This document shows positions 53,904 to 63,592 of a stretch of DNA of 64,000 bases, one piece after another. A model generated the notes under the pieces. That model saw only the letters and a program-made list of their open reading frames with translations, did not search any database and was not told where the DNA came from. The translations under genes and the position numbers were made by a program. Every line of letters begins with the position of its first letter. Positions within the stretch are counted from its first letter, which is position 1. Source of the stretch: Candidatus Metalachnospira gallinarum (GTDB lineage: Bacteria; Bacillota; Clostridia; Lachnospirales; Anaerotignaceae); contig CAJFHC010000001.1 in the NCBI GenBank assembly GCA_904378045.1, positions 105,906-169,905 of the forward strand, given 5' to 3'.

Positions 53904-56424
53904 CGGAAGCGGTATAAATTTCAGACTGCTTCTTAAATATATGAAGCTGCCGCTGTGCGTTTTCATAATTCTTGCTGTGCTCGCGGCTTCGGGAATACTT
54001 ATGATACGGTCTGAGCTGCTCAACAACGCCTATGAAACCGGGACGGCTCTTGCCGCGAGCTGCGCCGCCGAGGAAGAAGGAAACCTTAACGTGTATGAGA
54101 CACTGCTTTCCTTCGGTACGGCTTCAATAGAGAGCAGGCTTGATAATAATGAAAGCATTGGGAGCGTAGCCGATTTCGCTACGATGTATTTTGAAAGGCT
54201 TGACACCGTGCTTGGAGAAGGGCTTGTGGATCCTTATATGGTGATGGACGGAAAAATAATTGCCGCCAATCCTTGGAAGGGAGATTCGACCTATGACTAT
54301 GAAAATACGCCATGGTTTTCTCAGGCGTTAGAAGCTGACGGCGACGTTATATTTACCCACGTCTATACCGACGCGATATACGGCAGACCGGTGATAACCG
54401 CCGCTCAGAGCTGCGGAAACGGCAGGGCGGTAATGGCGTTTGACATACTTCCTCAGCGCCTTATATTTGACACGGCCAAATTGAGGAATGACGAGTCATT
54501 TTTCCTCTGTGACAGTTCCGGAACCATTATATATATGGAAACGGATTTGAAACTGTCCGGAGCGGAGATACAGGACTATCTGACGGGAATTGTAGGAAAA
54601 ATACAAAGCGGGGAAATGGATGATAATTCGGTCATAAGGGATCTGGACGGAAGCCGCCGCGGCGTATACTACGCAAGAATGGATAACGGATGGTATTCGA
54701 TAATCACCATACCGTACAGAAATATACTTGGCAACCTCCTAGGAGTGACTCTGGCGCTCATGCTTATGTTTGCCGTGTCCTTTATCGCTATGATGGCTTT
54801 TACATGGAAAGAAGTTCGTCTTAACGAGGGTATAAGAAGAGCAAACGAGACGTCGCAGGTGCTTGGAAATACATACTATGCCCTTTACAGGGTCGACTAT
54901 GAAAGAGAGACCTACGAGATGATAAAGGGCTCAGAATATGTCCGAAGCCGCATACCCGTCTCCGGCTCCTATGACAGGCTGTTAACAACGGCGGGAGAGG
55001 TTATAGAGGCCGAGGCTTTCAAGGATTTTACGGAGAGCTTTTCCTGCGATAATATCCGTGAGCTTGTAAACCGCAAGGTCAGGGACTTTGGAGGAGAGTT
55101 TTTAAGGCTTTTCGGAGACGAGTACCGCTGGGTAAGCGTAAGGATATTGTTTGACTCGGCTCTTGCCCCTGAGGAGGTCGTTCTCTGTTTCCGAGAGGTG
55201 GAGCAGGAAAAACAGAGACAGCTTCAGGAAAGAAAACTTCTTGAGGAATCGCTTAAGCTCGCGAGGCAGAACGAGGAATCAAAGCAGGCGTTTTTCCGAA
55301 ATATGTCCCATGATATGAGAACTCCTCTGAATGCCATGCTTGGTTATAGTGAGCTTGCCGTCAAAAAAATAGACGACAGGGAAAAAATACGGGATTACCT
55401 GACAAAGATAGACACATCGGGCAGATATTTGCTTGGCCTGATAAACGATATACTCGACATGGCCCGCATGGAGCAGGGACAGGTTCAGCTTGAAAACAAA
55501 CGGTTTGATCTGAGAGAGTGCCTTGAGGAATGTGTTTCCCCGTTCCGTATGCAGGCCGAAAGAAGCGGAAAGACGCTTGCAGAGGAACTTAAAGCCGATA
55601 ATACGGTGCTGATGGGCGATTCATTCCGCATACAGCAGGTGCTCAATAACCTGCTTTCCAACGCCTTTAAATTTACCCCCGAGGGCGGGACGATATCTCT
55701 TCTTGTTCATCAGCTTGACGGAGGAGACTACGCCAAATATGAGTTTATCGTCTCCGATACGGGAATAGGAATGTCAAAGGATTTTTTAAAACGTATTTTC
55801 GAGCCCTACGCGAGAGAAATGCGTTTCAGCGACAGGCAGGCTTCCGGCACCGGACTTGGTATGTCCATAACTAAAAATCTGATATCGCAGATGGGCGGAG
55901 AGATAAATGTGGAGAGCGAGCCGGGAAAGGGAAGCCGGTTTACCGTCATACTTCCGCTTACTACCGTGGACGAGCCGGCGGAAACAAAGCCCGAAAATAA
56001 AGAAAGCGACGCAAAGAGGGACAATCCGGATAAAAAAGCGGACGGACTGCGTATTCTGCTTGCCGAGGACAACGAGATAAATATGGAAATTACAACGGAG
56101 ATACTCAAGTCCCAAGGCTATATTGTTACTCAGGCGTGGGACGGACAGGAAGCCGTTGAGACGTTTAGCAGCTCAAAGCCTTTTGAGTTTGACGCCGTGC
56201 TTATGGATATGCAGATGCCGAGGATGGACGGATGCGAAGCGGCGAAAACGATAAGAGCGATGCGGCGCGAAGACGCCGGAAAGGTGCCGATCATCGCCGT
56301 AACCGCCAATGCCTTTGCCGAAGATATTTCCGCGACAACGGCGGCAGGAATGAACGCGCATATATCCAAGCCCATAGATCTTGACGCTCTTAAGCAGACC
56401 CTTGAGCGTCTTATAAAGCGATGA
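53890..56424 (+). CDS. Hybrid sensor histidine kinase with Cache-like sensor and receiver
   Basis: The 844 residues run: membrane helix ~19-39; extracytoplasmic Cache-like domain ~40-280 (YDYENTPWFSQAL, YGRPVITAA); second helix ~281-303; a PAS-like region ~310-440; HisKA with H474 (MSHDMRTPLN); HATPase ~585-695 (NLLSNAFKFTPEGG, DTGIGMS, GTGLGMSI); and a C-terminal REC with D773 (LMDMQMPRMDG). The ATG at 53890 follows GGAGGAAGCG. It probably starts a phosphorelay through its own receiver to the Hpt and the HD-GYP regulator. Confidence 0.93.
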   Translation: MKKNNGSGINFRLLLKYMKLPLCVFIILAVLAASGILMIRSELLNNAYETGTALAASCAAEEEGNLNVYETLLSFGTASIESRLDNNESIGSVADFATMYFERLDTVLGEGLVDPYMVMDGKIIAANPWKGDSTYDYENTPWFSQALEADGDVIFTHVYTDAIYGRPVITAAQSCGNGRAVMAFDILPQRLIFDTAKLRNDESFFLCDSSGTIIYMETDLKLSGAEIQDYLTGIVGKIQSGEMDDNSVIRDLDGSRRGVYYARMDNGWYSIITIPYRNILGNLLGVTLALMLMFAVSFIAMMAFTWKEVRLNEGIRRANETSQVLGNTYYALYRVDYERETYEMIKGSEYVRSRIPVSGSYDRLLTTAGEVIEAEAFKDFTESFSCDNIRELVNRKVRDFGGEFLRLFGDEYRWVSVRILFDSALAPEEVVLCFREVEQEKQRQLQERKLLEESLKLARQNEESKQAFFRNMSHDMRTPLNAMLGYSELAVKKIDDREKIRDYLTKIDTSGRYLLGLINDILDMARMEQGQVQLENKRFDLRECLEECVSPFRMQAERSGKTLAEELKADNTVLMGDSFRIQQVLNNLLSNAFKFTPEGGTISLLVHQLDGGDYAKYEFIVSDTGIGMSKDFLKRIFEPYAREMRFSDRQASGTGLGMSITKNLISQMGGEINVESEPGKGSRFTVILPLTTVDEPAETKPENKESDAKRDNPDKKADGLRILLAEDNEINMEITTEILKSQGYIVTQAWDGQEAVETFSSSKPFEFDAVLMDMQMPRMDGCEAAKTIRAMRREDAGKVPIIAVTANAFAEDISATTAAGMNAHISKPIDLDALKQTLERLIKR

Positions 56425-56567
56425 TAACAAAAAAATGAAAAAAATGCAAAAAAAGTAGTGAAAAACATAAAAATTTGAGTAAAATATAATTATATCAGAA
56501 TAAAATGCCTATAAACTATAAATGCCGCTAACATAAACCAATATTGAAAAACTAAGGAAGTTTTAGT

Positions 56568-59500
56568 ATGGGAAGAAGAAAACGCGCAATATCCGACGAA
56601 GACAGCTACCAAAATAAAATAGAGGAACTTAGACAGCGGGCTGCGAAGGACGCTTTGTCCGGACTGCTTAACAGGGCTACGGCCGAAGAGCTTATAAAGA
56701 AACGCATACGGAATATGTCTGAAAAGGAGACGTGCGCTCTTTTCATTGTGGATCTGGACGATTTCAAACGCGTAAACGATACCCTTGGTCATCAGGCTGG
56801 GGATCAGGCCATTCGGCAGTCTGCCAGGATATTGTCCGGGCTTTTTCACGCCAATGATATAGTCGGACGTCTTGGCGGGGATGAGTTTGTTATATTTATT
56901 AGCGGCATGATAACTGACAAGTTTGTCAGGGAAAAGGCGGCGGAAATATGTGAAAGCGTGCAAATCGCTTTGGGCGATCAAAACGCTGTCAGTCTTACGG
57001 CCAGCGTAGGCGTGTATTTAGCCGGCAAAGGCCAGGAATTTGAAGGGCTTTACCAGTCGGCCGATCTGGCGCTTTATAAAGCGAAAAAGGCCGGAAAACA
57101 CAGGTTCTGCATAAAGGATCATGAAAGCTATAAGGAAGAAAAAGACAAAGAATTTCGTCCGATAAACACTATCCCGCTCAACGGACTGCTGGAAAATATG
57201 GAGAGCGGAGTCGCCCTTGTTGAAATGGGGACGAGACCGCAGATCATATATGTAAGTCCGAGCTTCTGCCGTATTGTTGGAGCGGCGGACGGCGGTTATC
57301 CGCTTCCTATGCCGCTGGACAAGTTTGTTCATCCGGATGATATGGCGGGTTTGGAACAGGAGCTTGAAGCCGGAGCGGAAAGCGGCAAAAGCGTGGAAAA
57401 TATCGATCGTGTCGCCGCCTTTGGAAGCGACAGATGGCTTTGGTGGCACATTAGGGCGATAAGGGTTGAATATGATAATCCACACCCCGTTATGCTTATT
57501 ACCGCTACTGATATTTCCGAATTTAAAGAATCCGAGATACGTCTGGAGGAGATGAATCAAAGACTTCAGACCGCCTTTGAGCAGACGTCAAAGCGTCTTT
57601 GGGACGTGGATCTTCAGACAAGGATTTTCAGAGCATATACAAGGGACGGAAAATACCATGTGCTTGGAGAGGAAAGGGAGTATTTCCCCGAGCATTTGAT
57701 AGACGGAGGATGGATACATCCAAATTCCGTCTCAAGATTCAAGGAGTTTGCCGCCGAACTTCTTAACGGCCGCGCCCAGGGTTATGGCAATTTCGCCATA
57801 AGGAATAAAGATACTGGCTTTTACAGCTGGGTGACCATATCATACAGGATGCTGTTTGATGATGTCGGTCATGCCGTGAGGGCGGTCGGCGTATTGGACG
57901 AGCTTTCACAGAACTTTTACAGCAACGAAAAAACCGGCTCTCTAAGATTTCCCATGCCGGAGAGCCTTCTGGCCGATCTTATCGTGCGCATGAGAGCGAA
58001 CCTTGATATGGACACGGTCGAATCGCTGTGGATAGAAGGCTCTGATCTCAGCAGTCAGGTGCAGAAGACCAGATGCTCTCAGATAATGCAGATGGAGAGG
58101 GAAAAGATTTTCAACAAGTCCGACTTGGAAGAACTTGCGGACTTCTTTGACCGCGAGAGACTGCTTAATCTTTATGAAAGCGGAAGACGCTGGCTGTCCT
58201 ACGAGTACAGAAGGGTGGACAGCGTTGGAAATATAAGATGGGTAAGGCACATAATCTATATTTGCGAAGATCCGGAGTCAAAGCAGATATATATTTATGT
58301 TTACCTCATACGGCTTGATACACAATATAAATTTGAGATATCCTTCGCGGATGAGATACAGTTTGATCAGTCCAGTCATCTGCTTGAAAAGGAAAGCATA
58401 CGCCTTATATCAGAAAAAGCGTTTTCCGAGAACCAAAGCGGAAACCGTGCGGTAGCCGTTTTTCAGATAAACGGACTTTCAAATCAGATGTTTGGAGCAG
58501 GATTTGACGCCGAGCTTATGTATAGGGAGACTGCGACAGCGCTGTCGCTTGTGCTTGGCGGAAGCTGCTTTTTCGGACGATACAGCGCGAACCAGATTAT
58601 TATTGTATTCCCGTCCGTTATCGGCAAGGAAGAACTTAGAAGAAGGCTTGAAGAATCCGTTTCATATCTCCGCAGGATCGAGCTTGGAGACGTCCCGTTT
58701 GACAGCCTGAGATTCATTGTCGGAATATCGCTGTCGCCGTCGGTTGAGGCCAATTATGTGAAAATGCTTTATCAGGCATTGGAGGTATGCGAATTCTGGT
58801 GGAACGCGCCGACGGATATTACGGCGTTTGCCGAGGAATCCGATGAATTTACGATCGCGCAGACGCAGACGAAAGAAGACGACGATGAAGTATGCGTCCA
58901 TTCATCGGAAATGGACAGGCCCCTGTCAGAGAGCGAGAAAGACGTGGCGCTTGAATGTGTGTCAACAATGCTCAACGCTAAATCCCTCGACGCGTCGCTG
59001 ATGGGAGTTTTAAGAAGCATAGGAACATATTATCAGGCGGACAGGGTATACACTCTTATACTGGTCGAGAACCAACATTCCGTTGTAATGAGTTTTGAAT
59101 GGACGGGACCGAATAAACGAAGCATACAGCAGGCGGTATCGGGTATGAGACTTGACAGGTTCCCCATATTGAAAAGATGCATAGAAGAAAGGGCTCCGAT
59201 ATTTTTGACAAGGAAGCTCAACGAAACGGCCGGCATAGGCATTTCCGGGGAAGAATGGCATTTTACAGTATTCCCGCTTATTTACGGCCAGGACGTGGGA
59301 GGGTTCCTCTGCATTGAAAACGCGAGAAAACATCCTGCCGACGCGGCTTTGTTCAGCAAGCTGATACCGCATATGCTCCGTGAAAGACAGAGATTCAAGG
59401 ACGGTGAAAAGGCGGCCAGCACGGCCGATCAGCTTATGGGTCTGCCGGATCTGAGAGCCTATATGGAAGCCGTATATACTCTTAATTCAAACCGTTTCAG

Positions 59501-60659
59501 TTCGCTTGGAGTAATATGCCTTGACATCCCCGATATGGCGACAATAAACAGCCGAAACGGATTTGAGTACGGCAGCAAGCAGCTTTGGTATGTTGTCACA
59601 ACTCTCAGCGATTTGTTTGATCCATCTCTGCTGTTCAGAACGTGGGATTCGGAGTTTATAGTTTTTCTTCCGAATACGACAAGAGAGGTATTTTTGGGAA
59701 GATGCGGACGTCTGCGCTCGATACTTCAGCGAAGATATCCTAAGCAGGTGAGGATAGGATATACTTGGTCCGACGGAAAATTTATCGGTAAAAATCTTGT
59801 TGACGAGGCAAAGGCGCTGATGCGCTCGGAAAAAACGAATCTCAACGACGGCATTACCATAGATTCCATCGGAATAAACGATTTCAGGACTATCTCCGAG
59901 GCCGTTGACGCTGGAAAGTTTATGCTGTACTATCAGCCGAAAATAGACATGCGCACCGGAAAAATGTGCGGCGCCGAAGCCCTTGTAAGGGGTTCCGGCG
60001 AGGACGGAGCCGTAATAAGCCCGGCGGAGTTTATCGAGATACTTGAAAACAACGGTATGATAAGGGATCTGGACAATTTTGTCCTTGACGGCGCCCTGAC
60101 GCAGATGGAAAAATGGAAGAACGACGGTTACGGCGTTGTGCCGGTGTCAGTCAATCTTTCGAGGGTCACGCTGGTTCACCCGTCAACGCTTGCGTCGGTG
60201 CTGGCCGTGCAGAGCCGGTATCCGGAACTGCCGTCGGACGCGCTGGAGCTTGAGATAACTGAAAGAGGCGGAATCGAAACATCGGAGTTCAGAAAAATAG
60301 TCGAAAAGTTCCGCTCCTGCGGGCTGCATGTAAGTCTTGACGACTTTGGCTCACAGTATGCCAACCTTCCGATATTTACGAACGTAAAGTTTGACACGGT
60401 TAAGCTTGACCGAAGTCTTATAACGGATCTTGCCACGAATCCGATAAATCATATGGTAGTGCGCGACCTTATCCAGATATGCCACACCTATGGGATAACC
60501 TGCGTGGCCGAAGGCGTGGAAACGGAGGAGCAAAGGGACGCGCTGCTTAATATGGGATGCAGCTACGCTCAGGGTTACTATTACGGCAGACCTATGCCGG
60601 CGAAAGAATTTGAAGAAAAATACTTGAGAGAAAAAACGGGATCAAACCGGAGAATATGA
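56568..60659 (+). CDS. GGDEF-PAS-PAS-GGDEF*-GAF-GGDEF*-EAL multidomain c-di-GMP enzyme
   Basis: A very large soluble protein of 1363 residues. Domain 1 is a good GGDEF (GGDEF at 103-107; no RxxD inhibitory site, HAND at that place). Then come two PAS-like domains (~215-330, ~330-450), another PAS-like region (~500-590), a degenerate GGDEF (~620-760, YSANQ in place of the motif), a GAF (~800-940), a second degenerate GGDEF (~960-1090, WDSEF) and a complete EAL (~1110-1350; EAL at ~1136-1138, SVNLSR, LEITER, LDDFG, KLDRS, AEGVE, QGYYYG). Synthesis and hydrolysis may both be possible. The GGDEF being N-terminal, far from the EAL, is uncommon. Upstream is a 144-base AT-rich gap. Confidence 0.9.
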   Translation: MGRRKRAISDEDSYQNKIEELRQRAAKDALSGLLNRATAEELIKKRIRNMSEKETCALFIVDLDDFKRVNDTLGHQAGDQAIRQSARILSGLFHANDIVGRLGGDEFVIFISGMITDKFVREKAAEICESVQIALGDQNAVSLTASVGVYLAGKGQEFEGLYQSADLALYKAKKAGKHRFCIKDHESYKEEKDKEFRPINTIPLNGLLENMESGVALVEMGTRPQIIYVSPSFCRIVGAADGGYPLPMPLDKFVHPDDMAGLEQELEAGAESGKSVENIDRVAAFGSDRWLWWHIRAIRVEYDNPHPVMLITATDISEFKESEIRLEEMNQRLQTAFEQTSKRLWDVDLQTRIFRAYTRDGKYHVLGEEREYFPEHLIDGGWIHPNSVSRFKEFAAELLNGRAQGYGNFAIRNKDTGFYSWVTISYRMLFDDVGHAVRAVGVLDELSQNFYSNEKTGSLRFPMPESLLADLIVRMRANLDMDTVESLWIEGSDLSSQVQKTRCSQIMQMEREKIFNKSDLEELADFFDRERLLNLYESGRRWLSYEYRRVDSVGNIRWVRHIIYICEDPESKQIYIYVYLIRLDTQYKFEISFADEIQFDQSSHLLEKESIRLISEKAFSENQSGNRAVAVFQINGLSNQMFGAGFDAELMYRETATALSLVLGGSCFFGRYSANQIIIVFPSVIGKEELRRRLEESVSYLRRIELGDVPFDSLRFIVGISLSPSVEANYVKMLYQALEVCEFWWNAPTDITAFAEESDEFTIAQTQTKEDDDEVCVHSSEMDRPLSESEKDVALECVSTMLNAKSLDASLMGVLRSIGTYYQADRVYTLILVENQHSVVMSFEWTGPNKRSIQQAVSGMRLDRFPILKRCIEERAPIFLTRKLNETAGIGISGEEWHFTVFPLIYGQDVGGFLCIENARKHPADAALFSKLIPHMLRERQRFKDGEKAASTADQLMGLPDLRAYMEAVYTLNSNRFSSLGVICLDIPDMATINSRNGFEYGSKQLWYVVTTLSDLFDPSLLFRTWDSEFIVFLPNTTREVFLGRCGRLRSILQRRYPKQVRIGYTWSDGKFIGKNLVDEAKALMRSEKTNLNDGITIDSIGINDFRTISEAVDAGKFMLYYQPKIDMRTGKMCGAEALVRGSGEDGAVISPAEFIEILENNGMIRDLDNFVLDGALTQMEKWKNDGYGVVPVSVNLSRVTLVHPSTLASVLAVQSRYPELPSDALELEITERGGIETSEFRKIVEKFRSCGLHVSLDDFGSQYANLPIFTNVKFDTVKLDRSLITDLATNPINHMVVRDLIQICHTYGITCVAEGVETEEQRDALLNMGCSYAQGYYYGRPMPAKEFEEKYLREKTGSNRRI

Positions 60660-60671
60660 GGGGGACTGAAT

Positions 60672-63251
60672 ATGAGCAAAACAGATGAAAAAAATGAAGC
60701 GCCGAAAAACATGGCCGCTAACCAGACGCCGCTTGTGATCGGCATTGGAGCTTCCGCCGGAGGACTTGAGGCGCTTCAGCAGTTTTTTGGATATATGCCG
60801 TCAAACAGCGGACTCAGCTTTGTGGTGATCCAGCATCTTTCGCCGGATTACAAAAGCCTTATGGCGGATATATTAAGCAAGCACACGGAGATGAACGTAT
60901 ATCAGGCCGAAAACGGAATGATAGTCGAGCCTGATACCGTATATCTCATACCTCCGAAAAAATATATGACAATAAAAAACAATCAGCTCATACTGTCCGA
61001 TTACGCTCCGGGAACGCTCAACCACCCCATTGATATATTCTTTTCATCACTGGCCGAGGAGCGCAAGGAACATTCCATTGTCGTCGTGCTTTCGGGAACA
61101 GGCTCCGACGGAACAAACGGCGTAAAGGTCGTGAAAGAGCACGGAGGACTTGTTATCGCTCAGGCTCCGGAGAGCGCCAAATTTGACGGAATGCCAAGAA
61201 GCGTCATCAATACTGGGCTGGCCGATTTCGTGCTTTCTCCCGAGGAGATCGCCGAGGAGATACTCAATTTCTCCAATACGCCGGTACTGCTTAAATCTCC
61301 CAAGAGCGACGGCCTTTTCTCGGACGAGGAGGTAATATTCTCGGAGGAAGAAACGCTTTCGCATATTTATACTATTTTGAAAAACGCGAGCGGCATTGAT
61401 TTTACATATTATAAGCGTTCGACGATACTCAGGCGCATCGAGAGAAGGATGCTCGTCACCCATACGGCTACGCTTAACGATTTCGCGAGACTGCTGGGCG
61501 ACAGCGCGGAAGAAGTGAATATACTCGTGAAGGAAATACTTATCGGAGTAACAAACTTTTTCAGGGATCCCGCGTTTTTTGAAAAGCTGAAATACAACGC
61601 CATATATAAGATAGTCGAGAGGGCAAACGAGAACGAGCCCATAAGGGTATGGAGCGCAGGATGCTCCACCGGCGAGGAGGCGTATTCCATCGCCATATTG
61701 TTCCGTGAGGTAATGGAGGAGCTTAACGTAAAAAGAGACGTAAAGATATTTGCCACCGATGTGGACAGCCGAGCCATAGAACAGGCCGGAAAGGGCGTAT
61801 TTTCGGAAAATATAATCGATGACGTAACGCCCGACCGTCTGGCTAAGTTTTTCCTTAAACTGAACGATCAGTATCAGATTTCCAAGGATATACGCCGTAT
61901 GATCGTTTTCGCTACGCATAATATGTTCTCCGACCCTCCGTTTGGAAAACTTGACCTTATATGCTGCCGTAACGTAATGATATATTTCCAGCCGGTGCTT
62001 CGCCGCGGACTTTTCGCCATATTCCATACGGCGCTCAAGAACAACGGATATCTTTTCCTTGGCAAGAGTGAGACGGCAGGCGAGTATGTCAGCCTGTTCA
62101 AGCCGGTATGCAGCGCCGAGAAAATTTATCTGCACAAGGTAGAGGGCAAGGTGGAGGACCTTACGCCTCCCACGTTTACAATACCGAACATACAGGCAAT
62201 CTCACCCAGAAGCATAAGAGCGGGCGCGAGCCAGAACGACGACAGTGTTGCCGAGGGCCTTTACACCAAGTTCCTTGAGAGATTTTTGCCGGCGTCGGTT
62301 ATAATAAACGATGAGGATACGGTACTGCACTTCTTTGGAAATTATAAGGACTATCTGACCATAGCTCCCGGAAAGGCTACGCTTAATTTCTTCAGCATGC
62401 TTAATAAGGATCTGAGCCTTGTTGCCGCTACAGCCTTAAGCCGCTGCCGCGCTGAAAAATCGGCGGTAACATATACCGACATAGCCGTTGACGTTCCGTC
62501 GGGAAGAAAGGTCATTGATATGACGATACAGCCCGTCTCGGGCGTGTCCGGAGAAGAAAGCAATATGTACGCGGTGCTTTTCCTGGAGAATAAGTCAAAG
62601 GCGGACGGCGGAATAACGGAAAAATATGACCTTGACGCCACGGCCGCAAGACGTATCGCCGACCTTGAAAGAGAGTTTCAGGTTTCCCAGAGCGACCTGA
62701 GAGCGACCATCCAGAGACTTGAAACCGTAAACGGAGAGCTTCAGGCTGCCAACGAGGAACTGCTTACTGCCAACGAGGAGCTTCAGAGCTCAACAGAGGA
62801 GCTTCAGTCCGTTAACGAGGAGCTTTATACGGTAAATACGGAGCATCAGCTTAAACTTGACGAGCTGACGATGATGACAAACGATATGTCGAACTTCCTT
62901 TCATCGACAATGATAGGTATACTGTTCGTTGACAGCAACCTGAATATAAGAAAATTTACGGAATATGTCGGCCGTGAGTTCCAGCTTATGGAGCATGACG
63001 TTGGACGTCCGATACAGATATTCGCGCACAGTTTCCCCGATGAGGCGATAGAAAATGACTGCCGCACCGTTTTAAAGAACCTTATATCGATTGACCGTGA
63101 GGTAACGGCGATGAACGGACGCTGCTATACCCTCCGTATAGCTCCATACCGTACAACGGAAAACAGCATAAGGGGACTTGTAATAACCATAATCGACAGC
63201 CTTGGAACATCCAAGGGAAAAAATAATGAAAACACGACGGAGCTTGCCTGA
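60672..63251 (+). CDS. CheB-CheR fusion with coiled coil and PAS (orphan receptor-methylation type)
   Basis: The 859-residue protein starts with a CheB methylesterase (S28 in GASAGG, H55 in IQHLSPDY, D146 in GTGSDGTNG), then CheR methyltransferase (~230-490; FFRDPAFF, AGCSTGEEAYS, CCRNVMIYF), a PAS-like region (~530-640), a coiled coil (~665-735, repeating EELQ heptads) and a C-terminal PAS (~740-840). No receiver precedes CheB. Such fusions exist without classic chemotaxis genes and are poorly understood. It is 12 bases after the GGDEF/EAL gene and closes the train. Confidence 0.92.
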   Translation: MSKTDEKNEAPKNMAANQTPLVIGIGASAGGLEALQQFFGYMPSNSGLSFVVIQHLSPDYKSLMADILSKHTEMNVYQAENGMIVEPDTVYLIPPKKYMTIKNNQLILSDYAPGTLNHPIDIFFSSLAEERKEHSIVVVLSGTGSDGTNGVKVVKEHGGLVIAQAPESAKFDGMPRSVINTGLADFVLSPEEIAEEILNFSNTPVLLKSPKSDGLFSDEEVIFSEEETLSHIYTILKNASGIDFTYYKRSTILRRIERRMLVTHTATLNDFARLLGDSAEEVNILVKEILIGVTNFFRDPAFFEKLKYNAIYKIVERANENEPIRVWSAGCSTGEEAYSIAILFREVMEELNVKRDVKIFATDVDSRAIEQAGKGVFSENIIDDVTPDRLAKFFLKLNDQYQISKDIRRMIVFATHNMFSDPPFGKLDLICCRNVMIYFQPVLRRGLFAIFHTALKNNGYLFLGKSETAGEYVSLFKPVCSAEKIYLHKVEGKVEDLTPPTFTIPNIQAISPRSIRAGASQNDDSVAEGLYTKFLERFLPASVIINDEDTVLHFFGNYKDYLTIAPGKATLNFFSMLNKDLSLVAATALSRCRAEKSAVTYTDIAVDVPSGRKVIDMTIQPVSGVSGEESNMYAVLFLENKSKADGGITEKYDLDATAARRIADLEREFQVSQSDLRATIQRLETVNGELQAANEELLTANEELQSSTEELQSVNEELYTVNTEHQLKLDELTMMTNDMSNFLSSTMIGILFVDSNLNIRKFTEYVGREFQLMEHDVGRPIQIFAHSFPDEAIENDCRTVLKNLISIDREVTAMNGRCYTLRIAPYRTTENSIRGLVITIIDSLGTSKGKNNENTTELA

Positions 63252-63503
63252 GCGATGCTTAAAACCCGCCGTGCATGTAAAAAAATAATCCATTGTGAGC
63301 GAGAGGGTAGAGGTCAGTACTTTGGCTTACAGCCAAAGCCGCCTCCGGCGTCCGGATATCTTTCCGGTACTTGGGAACGAAGGGACTCCTGAGTTTATTC
63401 CGCAGGCGGAATTCATTTCCGCCAAGGAAAATCCCGTATTTCTGCGCCCTGACAAAGTTCAGGGCTTTCCGCAGAAATAGGGATTTATTACCTTAATTTA
63501 AAC

Positions 63504-63531
63504 TCGAAAAAGTCCTATGGGACTTTTTCGA
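63504..63531. terminator. Perfect hairpin near right end, terminator-like
   Basis: TCGAAAAAGTCC (63504-63515) and GGACTTTTTCGA (63520-63531) pair perfectly over a TATG loop, with the A/T run inside the stem. Confidence 0.55.
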
Positions 63532-63534
63532 CAC

Positions 63535-63575
63535 GCTAAAAAAATCCGTACCATATTTGGTACGGATTTTTTAGC
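63535..63575. terminator. Bidirectional terminator between CheBR gene and right-hand GGDEF gene
   Basis: GCTAAAAAAATCCGTACC (63535-63552) pairs with GGTACGGATTTTTTAGC (63559-63575) with one bulged A. It offers a T-run in both orientations and ends 18 bases before the reverse-strand stop codon. Confidence 0.8.
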
Positions 63576-63592
63576 TGTATTAAGTAAAAAAA

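Larger units (their letters stand above)
63252..63592. repeat. Intergenic region with nested inverted repeats
   Basis: No gene is supported in these 340 bases. A large imperfect hairpin spans 63429-63486: AAATCCC plus TATTTCTGCG on the left (63429-63446) pair with CGCAGAAATA plus GGGATTT on the right (63470-63486), enclosing CCCTGA/TCAGGG. Upstream GGCGGAA/TTTCCGCC forms another hairpin near 63394-63423. It looks like an intergenic repeat element that might be dispersed in the genome. Confidence 0.5.

Noticed and set aside
61047-62135. A 362-codon open frame on the - strand opposite the CheB-CheR gene
   Set aside because: It lies entirely opposite conserved CheB/CheR motifs and shows no recognisable domain.
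63295-63480. A 61-codon open frame in the right-end intergenic region
   Set aside because: It spans large inverted repeats and lacks a ribosome site.
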